From: Alphaproteobacteria bacterium
GTDB taxonomy: Bacteria; Pseudomonadota; Alphaproteobacteria; SP197
DNA: 44,697 bases
Assembly: GCA_016869675.1 (NCBI GenBank)
Contig: VGDP01000026.1
Coordinates: 1 to 44,697, forward strand
Direction: 5' to 3'
Of the stretch, positions 34,288 through 43,575 are shown piece by piece. Numbering within the stretch: the first letter of the stretch is position 1; every line of letters starts with the position of its first letter. The position numbers and the translations under genes are program-made. The notes under the pieces were generated by a model. That model had not been told where the DNA came from, ran no database searches, and saw nothing but the letters and a program-made list of their open reading frames with translations.

Positions 34288-35139
34288 ATGAACCACGCCC
34301 ACACCGCCTTGCTGCTCGCGGCCATGACCGCGCTGTTCCTGGCCGCCGGCTGGCTACTGGCTGCCGAAGGCGGCATGGTGATCGCGCTCCCGATCGCCGC
34401 CGCAACCAATGCGTTCGCCTATTGGAACGCAGACCGCCTGGTGCTGGCGATGTACCGGGCGCGCGCCGTGGATCGTGCCGAGGCGCCCGATCTGGTCGGC
34501 CTGGTCGAGCAACTGGCCGAGCGCGCCGAAATCCCGATGCCCAAGGTCTACGTGGTGGACAACCCGCAGCCCAACGCCTTCGCCACCGGGCGCGACCCCG
34601 CGAACGCCGCAGTCGCGGTGACCACGGGGCTCATGCGCATGCTCGATACCGAGCAGGTCGCCGGCGTGCTGGCCCACGAATTGGCCCACATCAAGAACCG
34701 CGACACTCTGACCATGACTGTGACGGCGACCATCGCGGGCGCCATCGGCATGCTGGCAAACTTCGCCATGTTCTTCGGCGGCAATCGCGACAACCCCTTG
34801 GGCATGCTCGGCACGATCCTGGTCACGATCCTGGCGCCCCTGACCGCGACCCTGGTGCAGCTCGCCATCAGCCGATCGCGCGAGTACGAGGCCGACCGCG
34901 TCGGCGCCGCCATATGCGGCCGACCGTTGTGGCTGGCCAGCGCGCTGGAACGCATCCACGCCGGATCGCGCCACATCGACAACCACATCGCCGAGGCCAA
35001 CCCGGCGACTGCGCACCTGTTCATCGTCAACCCGCTGCACGCCCACGCGGTGGATGGTCTTTTCGCGACGCATCCGGCCGTCGAGAACCGGGTACGGCGG
35101 CTGCGCGCCCTGGCCGGACAGCACGGCCCCTGGGGTTGA
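34288..35139 (+). CDS. htpX: Protease HtpX homologue
   Basis: A membrane-bound zinc metalloprotease, 283 aa, taking part in quality control of inner-membrane proteins. Two N-terminal spans (about 6-26 and 28-46), the [15 protein letters not shown] active site with His130, Glu131 and His134, two further central spans, and [13 protein letters not shown] with the third zinc ligand Glu are present. [13 protein letters not shown] is the conserved substrate-side loop. The stop shares one base with the rsmB start (TGATG). Confidence 0.95.
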   Translation: MNHAHTALLLAAMTALFLAAGWLLAAEGGMVIALPIAAATNAFAYWNADRLVLAMYRARAVDRAEAPDLVGLVEQLAERAEIPMPKVYVVDNPQPNAFATGRDPANAAVAVTTGLMRMLDTEQVAGVLAHELAHIKNRDTLTMTVTATIAGAIGMLANFAMFFGGNRDNPLGMLGTILVTILAPLTATLVQLAISRSREYEADRVGAAICGRPLWLASALERIHAGSRHIDNHIAEANPATAHLFIVNPLHAHAVDGLFATHPAVENRVRRLRALAGQHGPWG

Positions 35140-36452
35140 TGCGGTCCGCCAGGCCCGCCGGGCTGGATGCGCGCCTCGCGGCGCACGATCTGCTCGTCGA
35201 CGCGCTCGAACGTCGGCTGGCGCTGGACGCGCGTTTCGCCGCGCATCCCGGCCTGGACGATGTAAGTGCCCGCGACCGCGCCTTCGTCCGCAACCTGGTG
35301 ACGTCGTGCCTGCGCTGGCTCGGCGTGCTTGACCGGCTGATCGACGACACGATCGAGCGCCCGCTGCCGGCGCGCGCGCGCGGCGCGCGCCACGTGCTGC
35401 GTCTGGGCCTGACCCAGCTTCTGATCCTGGACACCCCGCCCCACGCCGCCGTGGACGGCGCCGTCAAACAGGCCGAGGCGCGCCGCATGGGCGCTTACAA
35501 GGGCCTGATCAACGCGGTGCTGCGCCGGCTGGCGCGCGAGGGCCGGGACCGGCTCGCCGCCTTGGACCCGCCACGGATCGCGACGCCGGATTGGCTGTGG
35601 CGGCGTTGGTGCGCGACCTACGGCGAGGACACCGCGCGGGCCATCGCGGCGGCGCACTTGGCCGAGCCGCCGCTCGATCTGACGGTCGCCGACGACGGCG
35701 CGGTATCGGCCGAGATGCTGGGCGCGGCCGTGCTGCCGACCGGCGCGCTGCGCATCGCACGCCCGCGCGGTCGCATCGATCGGCTGCCCGGTTACGATGA
35801 AGGGTCGTGGTGGGTGCAGGACGCCGCGGCCGCGCTGCCGGCACGTCTGCTGGGGCCGGTGGACGGACGCACCGTGATCGATGCGTGCGCGGCGCCCGGC
35901 GGCAAGACCCTGCAACTGCTGGCGGCCGGCGCACGGGTCGTCGCCGTCGAACGGTCGGCGGCGCGACTCGGGACCTTGCGCGCGAACCTAGCCCGCTTCG
36001 GCCGCGACGCCACCCTGATCGAAGCCGACGCCGCGACCTGGGCGCCGTCGGCGCAGGCCGATGCCGTGCTGCTGGACGCGCCCTGCTCGGGCACGGGCAC
36101 CCTGCGCCGCAACCCCGACATCGCCTGGAGCAAGCGGCCCGAGGACGTGGACCGACTGGCCGGGTATCAGGCGCGCCTGCTCGACGCGGCGCTTCGTTGG
36201 CTCGCGCCCGGCGGTACGCTCGTCTACGCGGTCTGTTCGCTGGAACCCGAGGAAGGCCCGGTGATTGTCGCGGACGCGCTCGTGCGGGACGCCACCATCG
36301 AGCGCGTGCCGGTCGCGGCCGCCGAGATCGGCGGCCTGGCCGAGGCGATCACCGCGGAGGGCGACGTGCGCACGACGCCCGCGTTGTGGTCGGACATCGG
36401 GGGACTCGACGGGTTCTACGCCGCTCGCTTGCGACGCCGAAGGGAAAGCTGA
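35139..36452 (+). CDS. rsmB: 16S rRNA (cytosine-C5)-methyltransferase, RsmB/Sun family
   Basis: A 437-aa SAM-dependent RNA methyltransferase. The N-terminal NusB-like helical domain (about 1-150) contains RDRAFVRNLVTSCLRWLGVL and AVDGAVKQAEARRMGAYKGL. The catalytic half has VIDACAAPGGKTLQLLAAGA for SAM, DAPCSGTGTLRRNPD with the release cysteine, and YAVCSLEPEEG with the nucleophile cysteine. This fits RsmB, which acts on C967 of 16S rRNA. Coupled to htpX by TGATG; rpe follows 11 bases later. Confidence 0.93.
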   Translation: MRSARPAGLDARLAAHDLLVDALERRLALDARFAAHPGLDDVSARDRAFVRNLVTSCLRWLGVLDRLIDDTIERPLPARARGARHVLRLGLTQLLILDTPPHAAVDGAVKQAEARRMGAYKGLINAVLRRLAREGRDRLAALDPPRIATPDWLWRRWCATYGEDTARAIAAAHLAEPPLDLTVADDGAVSAEMLGAAVLPTGALRIARPRGRIDRLPGYDEGSWWVQDAAAALPARLLGPVDGRTVIDACAAPGGKTLQLLAAGARVVAVERSAARLGTLRANLARFGRDATLIEADAATWAPSAQADAVLLDAPCSGTGTLRRNPDIAWSKRPEDVDRLAGYQARLLDAALRWLAPGGTLVYAVCSLEPEEGPVIVADALVRDATIERVPVAAAEIGGLAEAITAEGDVRTTPALWSDIGGLDGFYAARLRRRRES

Positions 36453-36463
36453 TACTGGGCGGC

Positions 36464-37129
36464 ATGGCACGTCCGGTACGGGTGGCACCGTCGATCCTGG
36501 CTGCGGACTTCGCCCGCCTCGGCGACGAGGTGCGGGCGATGGCTGAGGCTGGCGCCGACATGATCCACATCGACGTGATGGACGGGCACTTCGTGCCCAA
36601 CCTGACCATCGGTCCCGCCGTCGTGAAGGCATTGCGACCGCACACCGACCGCCCGTTCGACGTGCACCTGATGATCGCGCCGGTCGACCCGTTCATCGAC
36701 GCCTTCGCCGACGCGGGCGCCGACATCATCACGGTCCACCCCGAGTCGGGCGCGCACCTGCACCGCACCCTGCAGCGCATCAAGGATCGAGGCGTGCGCT
36801 GCGGCGTCGCGCTGAACCCGGTGACCCCGGCCGGCGCGGTGGCGCCGGTCTTGGGCCAGATCGACCTGGTCCTGGCCATGACCGTCAACCCGGGCTTCGG
36901 CGGCCAGTCGTTTATCGCCGAGGTAGTGCCGAAGATCGCCGCGTTGCGCGCCATGATCGACGGCGTCGGGCGGGCGATCGATCTGGAGGTCGACGGTGGC
37001 ATCACCGCGGCCACGGCGCGGCTCGCGCGCGCGGCGGGAGCTGACCTGCTGGTCGCCGGCACGGCCGCCTTCGCGGGCGGCGCGGGCGCCTACGGCGCCA
37101 ACCTCGAAGGCCTGCGCGGCGAACCGTGA
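36464..37129 (+). CDS. rpe: Ribulose-phosphate 3-epimerase
   Basis: Interconverts ribulose 5-phosphate and xylulose 5-phosphate in the pentose phosphate and Calvin pathways. The 221-aa TIM barrel has APSILAADFARLGDEV, IHIDVMDGHFVPNLTIGP with metal His and Asp, FDVHLMI with another His, MTVNPGFGGQSF, and DLEVDGGI with the second catalytic Asp. ATG 36464 begins the conserved N-terminus. The stop overlaps the heparinase ATG by one base. Confidence 0.95.
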   Translation: MARPVRVAPSILAADFARLGDEVRAMAEAGADMIHIDVMDGHFVPNLTIGPAVVKALRPHTDRPFDVHLMIAPVDPFIDAFADAGADIITVHPESGAHLHRTLQRIKDRGVRCGVALNPVTPAGAVAPVLGQIDLVLAMTVNPGFGGQSFIAEVVPKIAALRAMIDGVGRAIDLEVDGGITAATARLARAAGADLLVAGTAAFAGGAGAYGANLEGLRGEP

Positions 37130-38820
37130 TGCGGGCGTCGCGCCGCCGCACCTGGACGCCAGGCCCGCGCCAGGCGGTGGAACGGGCGCTGTTCCGCAAC
37201 CGCCTGTACCGCCTGTCCCTGCGTGGCCGCGTACCCGACGAACTGGCGGCCCTGCCGGGCGATCCCTGGACCGGCGACACGACGCGCGGCGTGCGCATGT
37301 TGGACGGCATCTGGTCGTTCGCCGGTCAGACGTTCGTCAGCCGCGACGGCCCGCCCTGGTACCCCGAGGATGCGGCGCCCGGCTGGCTCGAGGCCATGCA
37401 CGGCTTCGCCTGGCTGCGCGACAGCCGCGAGGTCGGCCAGGCGGCGCGCGAACTCGCCCGTGCCGCGGTCGCGAGCTGGATCAGCCGCTGCGCCGCCTGG
37501 CACGGCGTGACCTGGCGTGCCGACGTGGTCGCCCGGCGCCTGCTGTCGTGGCTGACCAACGCGGCGTTCCTGTTCAACGGCGCGGACGTCGCGTTCCGCC
37601 GCCGGTTCCTGGCCAGCCTGGCCGAGCAGGCGCGCCACCTGGCGCGCATCGCGCGCGGCGCACCCGACGGCGTGCCCCGCTTCGCGACCCTGACGGGCCT
37701 CGCCGTCGTCGAGCTGGCCCTGCCCAGCCTGGCGAGCCGCCTGCCGGCGACGCTGCGTGGCGTCGAAGCCGAGTTGAAGCGCCAGATCCTGGCGGACGGC
37801 GGCCATGTGTCGCGCAACCCGTCCGCCCTGTTCGCGGTGATGCGCGACGCGACCATGCTGCGCGCCGCCCTGGCCGCCGCGGGGCGCGACGCGCCGGACG
37901 GCCTGAACGGCGCCATCGAGCACACGGCGCCCATGCTGCGCTTCTTCCGCCACGGCGACGGCGGGCTCGCGCTGTTCAACGGCGGCACCGAGGACGAACC
38001 TTCGGCCATCGGCGCGGCGCTGGCCCTGGCTCGTTCCGTCGCCAAGCCGGCCAGCCACGCGCCCGCCAGCGGCTACGCTCGCCTGGTCGGTCGCGCGACC
38101 ACGCTGATCGTCGACGCGGGCGGTCCGGCGCCTGGACTGTTCGGCGCCGGCGCCCACGCCGGCATCGCGAGCTTCGAGTTGAGCGTCGGCACCGACCGGG
38201 TGATCGTGAACTGCGGCGGCTACGAAGGGCCCGACGAGAGCTGGAGCCGGGCGATGCGCGCCACCGCCGCCCACTCGACCCTGACCGTCGACGACACCAA
38301 CGCCTGCGAGCTGCTGCCCGACGGTATGGGCCGCGTGCCCGTGGCGGTCGGCGCCGAGCGGTTCGAGGCGGACGGTGCCTCGGGCATCGAGATCCGTCAC
38401 GACGGCTACCGCGCCCGGTTCAAGTTGGACCACGTGCGCCGGCTGACGCTGGCCGAGGACGGCCTGAGCGTACTTGGCGAGGAACGGCTGAACGGGCCCG
38501 GTGGCGAGCGCTGGACGTTGCGTTTCCACCTGCACCCCTCGGTGTCGGTCGCCCTGGTCGAGGACGGCACGGCGGCACTGTTCCGCCTGCCCAGCGGCGC
38601 CGGCTGGCGCCTGGTCGCGAGCGACGGCATCCTGTCTCTGGGCGAAAGCGTCTACCTGGGGCGGCGCGGCGAAGCGCGCCGGAGCTGGCAGATCGCCGTT
38701 GTCGGCGGGCTCAACGGCACGGAGACCGTGGTGCGCTGGACCCTGGCCGCGCTCGGCGCTCGCAAGGGCCGCGCGCTCAAGGATGCGTTAGCCCCAGAAC
38801 CGCGAGCTGACGGCGGATGA
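37129..38820 (+). CDS. Heparinase II/III family protein
   Basis: A 563-aa protein with an N-terminal alpha/alpha toroid (about 30-320) and a C-terminal beta-sandwich of the Hepar_II_III type. GIWSFAGQTF, ISRCAAWHGVTWRADVVARR, LADGGHVSRNPSALFAVMRD and HSTLTVDDTNACELL are typical of the alphaproteobacterial version, usually found between rsmB/rpe and purH. There is no signal peptide, so its substrate is unclear; many members are annotated as uronate lyases without proof. ATG 37129 (rather than GTG 37126) shares one base with the rpe stop. purH, the usual next gene, is missing; the 3' end overlaps the opposing glycosyltransferase by 44 bases. Confidence 0.87.
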   Translation: MRASRRRTWTPGPRQAVERALFRNRLYRLSLRGRVPDELAALPGDPWTGDTTRGVRMLDGIWSFAGQTFVSRDGPPWYPEDAAPGWLEAMHGFAWLRDSREVGQAARELARAAVASWISRCAAWHGVTWRADVVARRLLSWLTNAAFLFNGADVAFRRRFLASLAEQARHLARIARGAPDGVPRFATLTGLAVVELALPSLASRLPATLRGVEAELKRQILADGGHVSRNPSALFAVMRDATMLRAALAAAGRDAPDGLNGAIEHTAPMLRFFRHGDGGLALFNGGTEDEPSAIGAALALARSVAKPASHAPASGYARLVGRATTLIVDAGGPAPGLFGAGAHAGIASFELSVGTDRVIVNCGGYEGPDESWSRAMRATAAHSTLTVDDTNACELLPDGMGRVPVAVGAERFEADGASGIEIRHDGYRARFKLDHVRRLTLAEDGLSVLGEERLNGPGGERWTLRFHLHPSVSVALVEDGTAALFRLPSGAGWRLVASDGILSLGESVYLGRRGEARRSWQIAVVGGLNGTETVVRWTLAALGARKGRALKDALAPEPRADGG

Positions 38821-39910
38821 CGACGCGCTCGTCGTAGTTTTCCAGCGCGCGATGGCGCCCCGCCGCGCCCATCGCCGCCCGCAGGCCCGCATCGGCGCAC
38901 AGCGTTCCCAGCGCCTCGGCCAGCGCCGCCGCGTCGCGCGGTGGCACCAGCAGGCCGGTGACGCCGTTCACCACTTCCTCGCGGGTCCCCCGGATGTCGG
39001 TGCCGACCACCGGCAGGCCGGCCATCATCGCTTCGATCACCGAGCGCGGCATGCCTTCGCGGTGTGAGGCCAGGACGAACACGTCCGCCGCGTTGAGGAT
39101 CGCCGGCACGTCGTCGCGCGCGCCCAGCAGCCGCAGGCGCGCGCCGCGCCGCGCGTCCGAGGCCGCGGCGCGCAGCAGCCCGTCCACCGTTCCCCCCTGA
39201 TCGCTGGGCAGGCGTTCGCCGACGATCCATAGGTGCGCATCCAGCAGGCCGACCGCGTCGATCAGCTCGGCGTAGCCCTTTTCGGCGACGAGCCGGCCGA
39301 CCGTGACGATCACCGTCGCGTCGTCGGGCGTTTTGAGCTCGGCGCGCTGGCGCGCGCGCGCGGCGGCATCGGGAGGAGCGAACAGGCCGGGATCGACACC
39401 ATTGCCAATCGCTTCGACCGGCCGCCCCGCCGGCAACAGCCGCAGGCGTCGGGCGAACGCCGCGTCCTCAGCCGACTGGCAGAACAGCACGTGGGTGACG
39501 CGCCCCAGCAACCATTCGGCCGCGACCCAGGACGCGCGCCGCCACCACGGCATGCGGTCGTGGAAGTAGAAGCCGTGCGCCGTGTAAACGATGCGCGGCA
39601 CGCCGGCACGCCACGCGGCCAGCCGGGCCAGCGCCGCCGCCACGGGCGTGTGCGCATGCACCATGTCGAACCGCTCGGCCCGGAACAGATCCGCGAGCGC
39701 GCGGTAGGCCGTGAGCAACGCCAAGGGCGCCAGGCCGCGCGGGATCGCGACTGGCGCGACGCGAAGGCCGGCCGCCGCTACGCGCTCGAGCATGGGTCCC
39801 GGTGAGCACACGGCGACGACCTGATGGTCAGCGTCCCGTTCCGCCAGCGCGAGCGGCAGCAGGAACCGGGCGAAGGTGAAATCGACGGCGCAGACCTGGG
39901 CGATCTTCAA
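38777..39910 (-). CDS. GT4 family glycosyltransferase
   Basis: A 377-aa GT-B glycosyltransferase. The acceptor domain starts MKIAQVCAVDFTFARFLLPL and includes DMVHAHTPVAAALARLAAW and RIVYTAHGFYFHD. The donor domain has VIVTVGRLVAEKGYAELIDA and FVLASHREGMPRSVIEAMMA with the EX7E-type sugar-nucleotide site, then LPVVGTDIRGTREEVVNG. It probably adds a sugar to an exopolysaccharide or lipid-linked repeat unit. Last of four minus-strand genes; 10 bases after the lipoprotein gene. Confidence 0.9.
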   Translation of the reverse strand: MKIAQVCAVDFTFARFLLPLALAERDADHQVVAVCSPGPMLERVAAAGLRVAPVAIPRGLAPLALLTAYRALADLFRAERFDMVHAHTPVAAALARLAAWRAGVPRIVYTAHGFYFHDRMPWWRRASWVAAEWLLGRVTHVLFCQSAEDAAFARRLRLLPAGRPVEAIGNGVDPGLFAPPDAAARARQRAELKTPDDATVIVTVGRLVAEKGYAELIDAVGLLDAHLWIVGERLPSDQGGTVDGLLRAAASDARRGARLRLLGARDDVPAILNAADVFVLASHREGMPRSVIEAMMAGLPVVGTDIRGTREEVVNGVTGLLVPPRDAAALAEALGTLCADAGLRAAMGAAGRHRALENYDERVVIRRQLAVLGLTHP

Positions 39911-39920
39911 GGGGCGGACG

Positions 39921-40541
39921 TCACGTCGCGTCGCCCGGCGACCAGCCGGACTTCCACGCCTCGATCGGCACGATCTCGGCCGGGGCGCCGTTGTCGTGGA
40001 ACCACGAATCCACCGCGTAGCGCTGGCCCGTCGCCTTGTCGGCGATCACGGCCGAGGTGTGCGGCCAGCCGAACACGAACGCGCCGCGCGAGTCTGCGCC
40101 CTTGACCCGATGGAAGCGCAAGAGCCCCTGGGCCTCGAGCAGCACCAGGACGCGTGTGGTGTTGATAAATTCGTCGACGCAGTCGAGCTGGCCGACTTCG
40201 CCCACACCCTCGAACGTGCCGCCGCGATAGTGGCCGATCGGCGTCATCGCGGCCACCGCCCGTTCCCACGCGCCGACCGCCGCGGCGATGGCGCGCCGCT
40301 CCGCCTCGGCGTTCGCCGCCGGTTCGGCGAAGGACTCGGCGATGGCATCCCATTCGGAACCGAGATCGACCGCCGCTTCGCGCCGACAGCCATAGCCCCA
40401 GCACACCGCGAAGGCGGCCGGGTCCGGCGCGGCCGCACCGTACTTGGCGAGGTAACGGCGGCCCGTGCCCCCATCGGTGGCGCAGCCGGCGAGCGGGGCC
40501 AGGAAGCCGGCGGCGACAAGGCCGTGCAAACGAACCGTCAT
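39921..40541 (-). CDS. Lipoprotein with a possible papain-like Cys-His-Asp site
   Basis: A 206-aa predicted lipoprotein: MTVRLHGLVAAGFLAPLAGC has an LAGC lipobox at Cys20. The body contains CWGYGCRRE (47-55), GQLDCVDEFINT with Cys121, GWPHTSAVIADKATG with His161, and YAVDSWFHDNG with Asp178. The order Cys...His...Asp and the HTSAVIAD and VDSWF strands resemble transglutaminase/papain-like hydrolases, although the family is usually labelled hypothetical. It sits between asparagine synthase-type and glycosyltransferase genes (45- and 10-base gaps), suggesting a task at the envelope in polysaccharide assembly. The catalytic claim is inferred from motif spacing only. Confidence 0.65.
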   Translation of the reverse strand: MTVRLHGLVAAGFLAPLAGCATDGGTGRRYLAKYGAAAPDPAAFAVCWGYGCRREAAVDLGSEWDAIAESFAEPAANAEAERRAIAAAVGAWERAVAAMTPIGHYRGGTFEGVGEVGQLDCVDEFINTTRVLVLLEAQGLLRFHRVKGADSRGAFVFGWPHTSAVIADKATGQRYAVDSWFHDNGAPAEIVPIEAWKSGWSPGDAT

Positions 40542-40586
40542 GGGTGAGCGACTGTGCCGCATGGGCCGCCAGCGAGGCAATGGATG

Positions 40587-42467
40587 TCAGCCGAAGCCGT
40601 GCCGTTCGGACCACGCCTGGAACGCGATCAGCGCCCACAGCCGTTCGGCGGTGTCGCGTCGCCCCGCCGCCAACTCGGCGTGCCAGTGCTCGGCCAAGCC
40701 CGGCCGGAACAGGCCCTGACGGGCCAGGCGCACTGGATCGGTCGCGGCCGTCAGGCGGTCGGCCAACGGACCCAGCAGCCATGGTGCCACGGGCAGCTCG
40801 AAACCCCGCTTGGGCCGGGCGAACACCTCGGCCGGCAGGCGGTCGGCGAAGGTGCGGCGCAGCACCAGCTTGCCCCGACGTTGCCCGAGCTTGGCCCGAC
40901 CGGGCAGCGCGGCCGCCGCCTCGACCACACGATGATCGAGGAAGGGGCAGCGCACTTCGAGCCCATGGGCCATGGACGCGCGGTCGACCTTGACCAGCAT
41001 GTCGCCCGGCAGGCCAACAGCGATGTCACCGGCCAGGACGGCGTTCAGGCCGTCGTCGCCGGTGGTGGCCCGCGCGGCGCGGTAGAGCGCGGCGACGTCG
41101 GGCGCCGCACCGGGCCCGAGCAGAAGCGCGCTGATCTCGTCGTCGCCCATGATGCGCACCCAGCCGACTTGGCGCGCCAAGCCATCGGCACCGGCGTAGG
41201 CGACGAAACGGCGCAGGCGACGGGCGAGTTCCCACGCCGGCCGGCCCTTGTCCTCGGGCAACCGGCGCGCCCCCGGCTCGATCACCCGATGTCGCAGCCA
41301 GCCAGGCAACATCCCGTAGGTCGCCGCGTGGCGTTCGCCCAGGTGGCGGCGGTAGCCGGCGAGCACCTCGTCGGCGCCGTCGCCGCTAAGCGCGACGGTG
41401 ACGTGGGCGCGGGTCGCGCGCGCCAGGATCCACGACGGCACGGCCGAGGCATCGGCGAACGGCTCGTCGAAGGCGTCGAACACGCCGTCGAGCGAGGCGA
41501 CCGCCTCGCCCGGCGCGAGCTCGATGTCCTCGTGCGTCGTGCCGAGCGCGCTGGCGACCCGGCGCGCGGCGGGGCGCTCCTCGTAGTAGGCGGGCGCGTC
41601 GGCGAAACCGACGGTAAAGGTGCGCACGCGCGGCGCCTGGCGCGCCATGGACGCGACGACCAGCGCCGAATCGATACCACCCGACAGGTACGCACCGACC
41701 GGTACGTCGGCGACCAGCCGGTCGGCCACCGCCGCGTCGAGCGCGCGCACGAAGTCCGCGTCATCGGGCGGCGGCGCGCCGGGCGCGAACGCCGGTCCCA
41801 GGTTGTACCAGCGTGTCAGGCGCGCGCCCGAGCGATCGACCACGAGCCAGTGGCCAGGCGGCACCTTGACCACGCCCTTCAGGATCGTGCAGGGCTCGGG
41901 CACGTACTTGAGCGCCAGCATCAGGCGCAGGCTGACCGGATCGACCGCGCCTTCGGTGGCGCGCAGACGCGCGAGCGCCGTCAGATCCGAGGCGAAGGCG
42001 AGTCGCTGGCCCTCTTGGGCATAGGCGAGAGGCTTCTTGCCGAAGCGATCGCGCGCGAGCACGAGCGTGGCGCGCGCCACGTCCCACAACGCGAAGGCGA
42101 ACATGCCGCGCAGCCGGGGCAAGAGATCCGGCCCCCAGTGGCGCCAACCGGCCAGCAGCACCTCGGTGTCCGAGCGCGTGGCGAAGACGTGCCCCCCCGC
42201 CTCCAACTCGCGGCGCAGCTCGGCGTGGTTGTAGATCTCGCCGTTGTAGGTGACGATCAGGCCATCGCGCGCCATGGGCTGGGCGGCGGCGTCCGAGGTG
42301 TCGATCACCGCGAGCCGAACGTGGCCGAGTGCGGCGAGACCGTCGTACCAGGTGCCCGCGCCATCGGGCCCGCGCCGGCGCAGGGCCGCGACGGCCGCGT
42401 CGAGGCGAGGCGCCGCGACGGCGCGATCGAGACCGCCGAAATCCAGCAAGCCCGCGATGCCGCACAT
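40587..42467 (-). CDS. asnB: Asparagine synthase (glutamine-hydrolysing) family amidotransferase
   Basis: A 626-aa two-domain enzyme. The N-terminal glutaminase has Cys2 as nucleophile (MCGIAGLLDF) with YNGEIYNHAELRRELE and SDTEVLLAGW. The C-terminal synthase has GAYLSGGIDSALVVASMARQ, the PP-loop ATP site, and ALSGDGADEVLAGYRRH. The first domain carries an RFGKKPLAYAQEG segment. Members in polysaccharide clusters amidate sugar acids or intermediates rather than aspartate, and the two flanking glycosyltransferases favour that. The upstream glycosyltransferase ends 1 base before its ATG. Confidence 0.9.
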   Translation of the reverse strand: MCGIAGLLDFGGLDRAVAAPRLDAAVAALRRRGPDGAGTWYDGLAALGHVRLAVIDTSDAAAQPMARDGLIVTYNGEIYNHAELRRELEAGGHVFATRSDTEVLLAGWRHWGPDLLPRLRGMFAFALWDVARATLVLARDRFGKKPLAYAQEGQRLAFASDLTALARLRATEGAVDPVSLRLMLALKYVPEPCTILKGVVKVPPGHWLVVDRSGARLTRWYNLGPAFAPGAPPPDDADFVRALDAAVADRLVADVPVGAYLSGGIDSALVVASMARQAPRVRTFTVGFADAPAYYEERPAARRVASALGTTHEDIELAPGEAVASLDGVFDAFDEPFADASAVPSWILARATRAHVTVALSGDGADEVLAGYRRHLGERHAATYGMLPGWLRHRVIEPGARRLPEDKGRPAWELARRLRRFVAYAGADGLARQVGWVRIMGDDEISALLLGPGAAPDVAALYRAARATTGDDGLNAVLAGDIAVGLPGDMLVKVDRASMAHGLEVRCPFLDHRVVEAAAALPGRAKLGQRRGKLVLRRTFADRLPAEVFARPKRGFELPVAPWLLGPLADRLTAATDPVRLARQGLFRPGLAEHWHAELAAGRRDTAERLWALIAFQAWSERHGFG

Positions 42468-42468
42468 G

Positions 42469-43575
42469 TCAGGCGCCGTCCTGGATCGCGACGAAACGCT
42501 CGGCCGCCGCCGCGATCGTGAAGCGTTCGAGCACGCGGGCCCGCGCCGCCGCGCCACGCACCGGTTCGGCCAGGGCGGCCCCGATCGCACGCGCCAAGGC
42601 CACGGGATCGCGCGGCGGCACGACGAACCCGGTCTCGCCCACGATCGCGCGCGCGTCGCCCATGTCGGTCGCCACCGGCACCAAGCCGGTCGCCATAGCC
42701 TCGGCCAGAGCGTTGGAAAACCCCTCGCCGTATGCGGAGGAACTCACGAACACGTCGGCCGCCGCCATCAGCCGCGCCACGTCGTCGCGCAGGCCCAGGC
42801 GGTACAGGGTCGGCCGCGGCTCAAGCGTCTCCGTACCGAGCCCGACTATGATCGTGTGCACGCCCGCCACGCGGTCGAGCGCGGCGAACAGTGTCGCGTG
42901 GTCCTTCATGGGGTCGAGCCGGGCGACGTGGATGACGACCGGCGCGTCCCGTGGGATGCCGAGGTCCTGGCGCACGGCAACGCGTGCCGCCGCGTCGGGC
43001 CGGAATGCCCCGCCGTCGACGCCGTTGGGCACGACCGCCCAGCGCCGGGGCCGCACGCCGTGTGCCTCGTGCGCCGCGATGGCCGCCTGGGCGTTGGCGC
43101 TGACCACGTCGGGAACGCGGGCAAGCCACGCCGACAGCCGCAGCGCCACCCGAAACGAGCGGCCGTAGGCCGCGGGATCCAGATCGCTGGCCCGGATGCC
43201 CCAGATCAGCCGCGTCGACCGCCGTCGTGCCGCCAGGAACAGGGCGACGGTCGCCATGACGTTGGCATGATACATCCAGCCCTGTACCACCGCCGGCCGC
43301 TCGACGCGGACCAGCCGCGTGAGCGCGGCGAGCGCCGCGCCGTTGGGCCTGCCACGCGCCATGCCGAGCTCGACGACCGGAATGCCCGCCGCGCGCAGGC
43401 GCCCGGCCCACGCCCCGCCCGCGGTCAAGCTGACGACCGAGGCGCCGTGGGCGAAGCGCCCGCCGGCCAGCAGAAGCCGCCCGAGCTGCGCTTCCGCGCC
43501 GCCGACGCCGAGCCCGGTGATGACATGCATGACTCGCACGGCGGGCTCTGCTACTGCTTGCCCCCGTGTTGTCAC
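42469..43575 (-). CDS. GT4 family glycosyltransferase, first gene of EPS operon
   Basis: A GT-B glycosyltransferase of about 368 aa. MHVITGLGVGGAEAQLGRLL is the usual opening, with the donor site in VVIHVARLDPMKDHATLFAA and FVSSSAYGEGFSNALAEAMA, then LVPVATDMGDARAIVGETGF. GTG 43575 has GAGGGA upstream; starts at 43542 (GTG) or 43530 (ATG, giving MHVITG) are also possible. The longest form overlaps the opposing methyltransferase start head to head. It likely begins the minus-strand unit glycosyltransferase, asnB, lipoprotein, glycosyltransferase. Confidence 0.88.
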   Translation of the reverse strand: MTTRGQAVAEPAVRVMHVITGLGVGGAEAQLGRLLLAGGRFAHGASVVSLTAGGAWAGRLRAAGIPVVELGMARGRPNGAALAALTRLVRVERPAVVQGWMYHANVMATVALFLAARRRSTRLIWGIRASDLDPAAYGRSFRVALRLSAWLARVPDVVSANAQAAIAAHEAHGVRPRRWAVVPNGVDGGAFRPDAAARVAVRQDLGIPRDAPVVIHVARLDPMKDHATLFAALDRVAGVHTIIVGLGTETLEPRPTLYRLGLRDDVARLMAAADVFVSSSAYGEGFSNALAEAMATGLVPVATDMGDARAIVGETGFVVPPRDPVALARAIGAALAEPVRGAAARARVLERFTIAAAAERFVAIQDGA

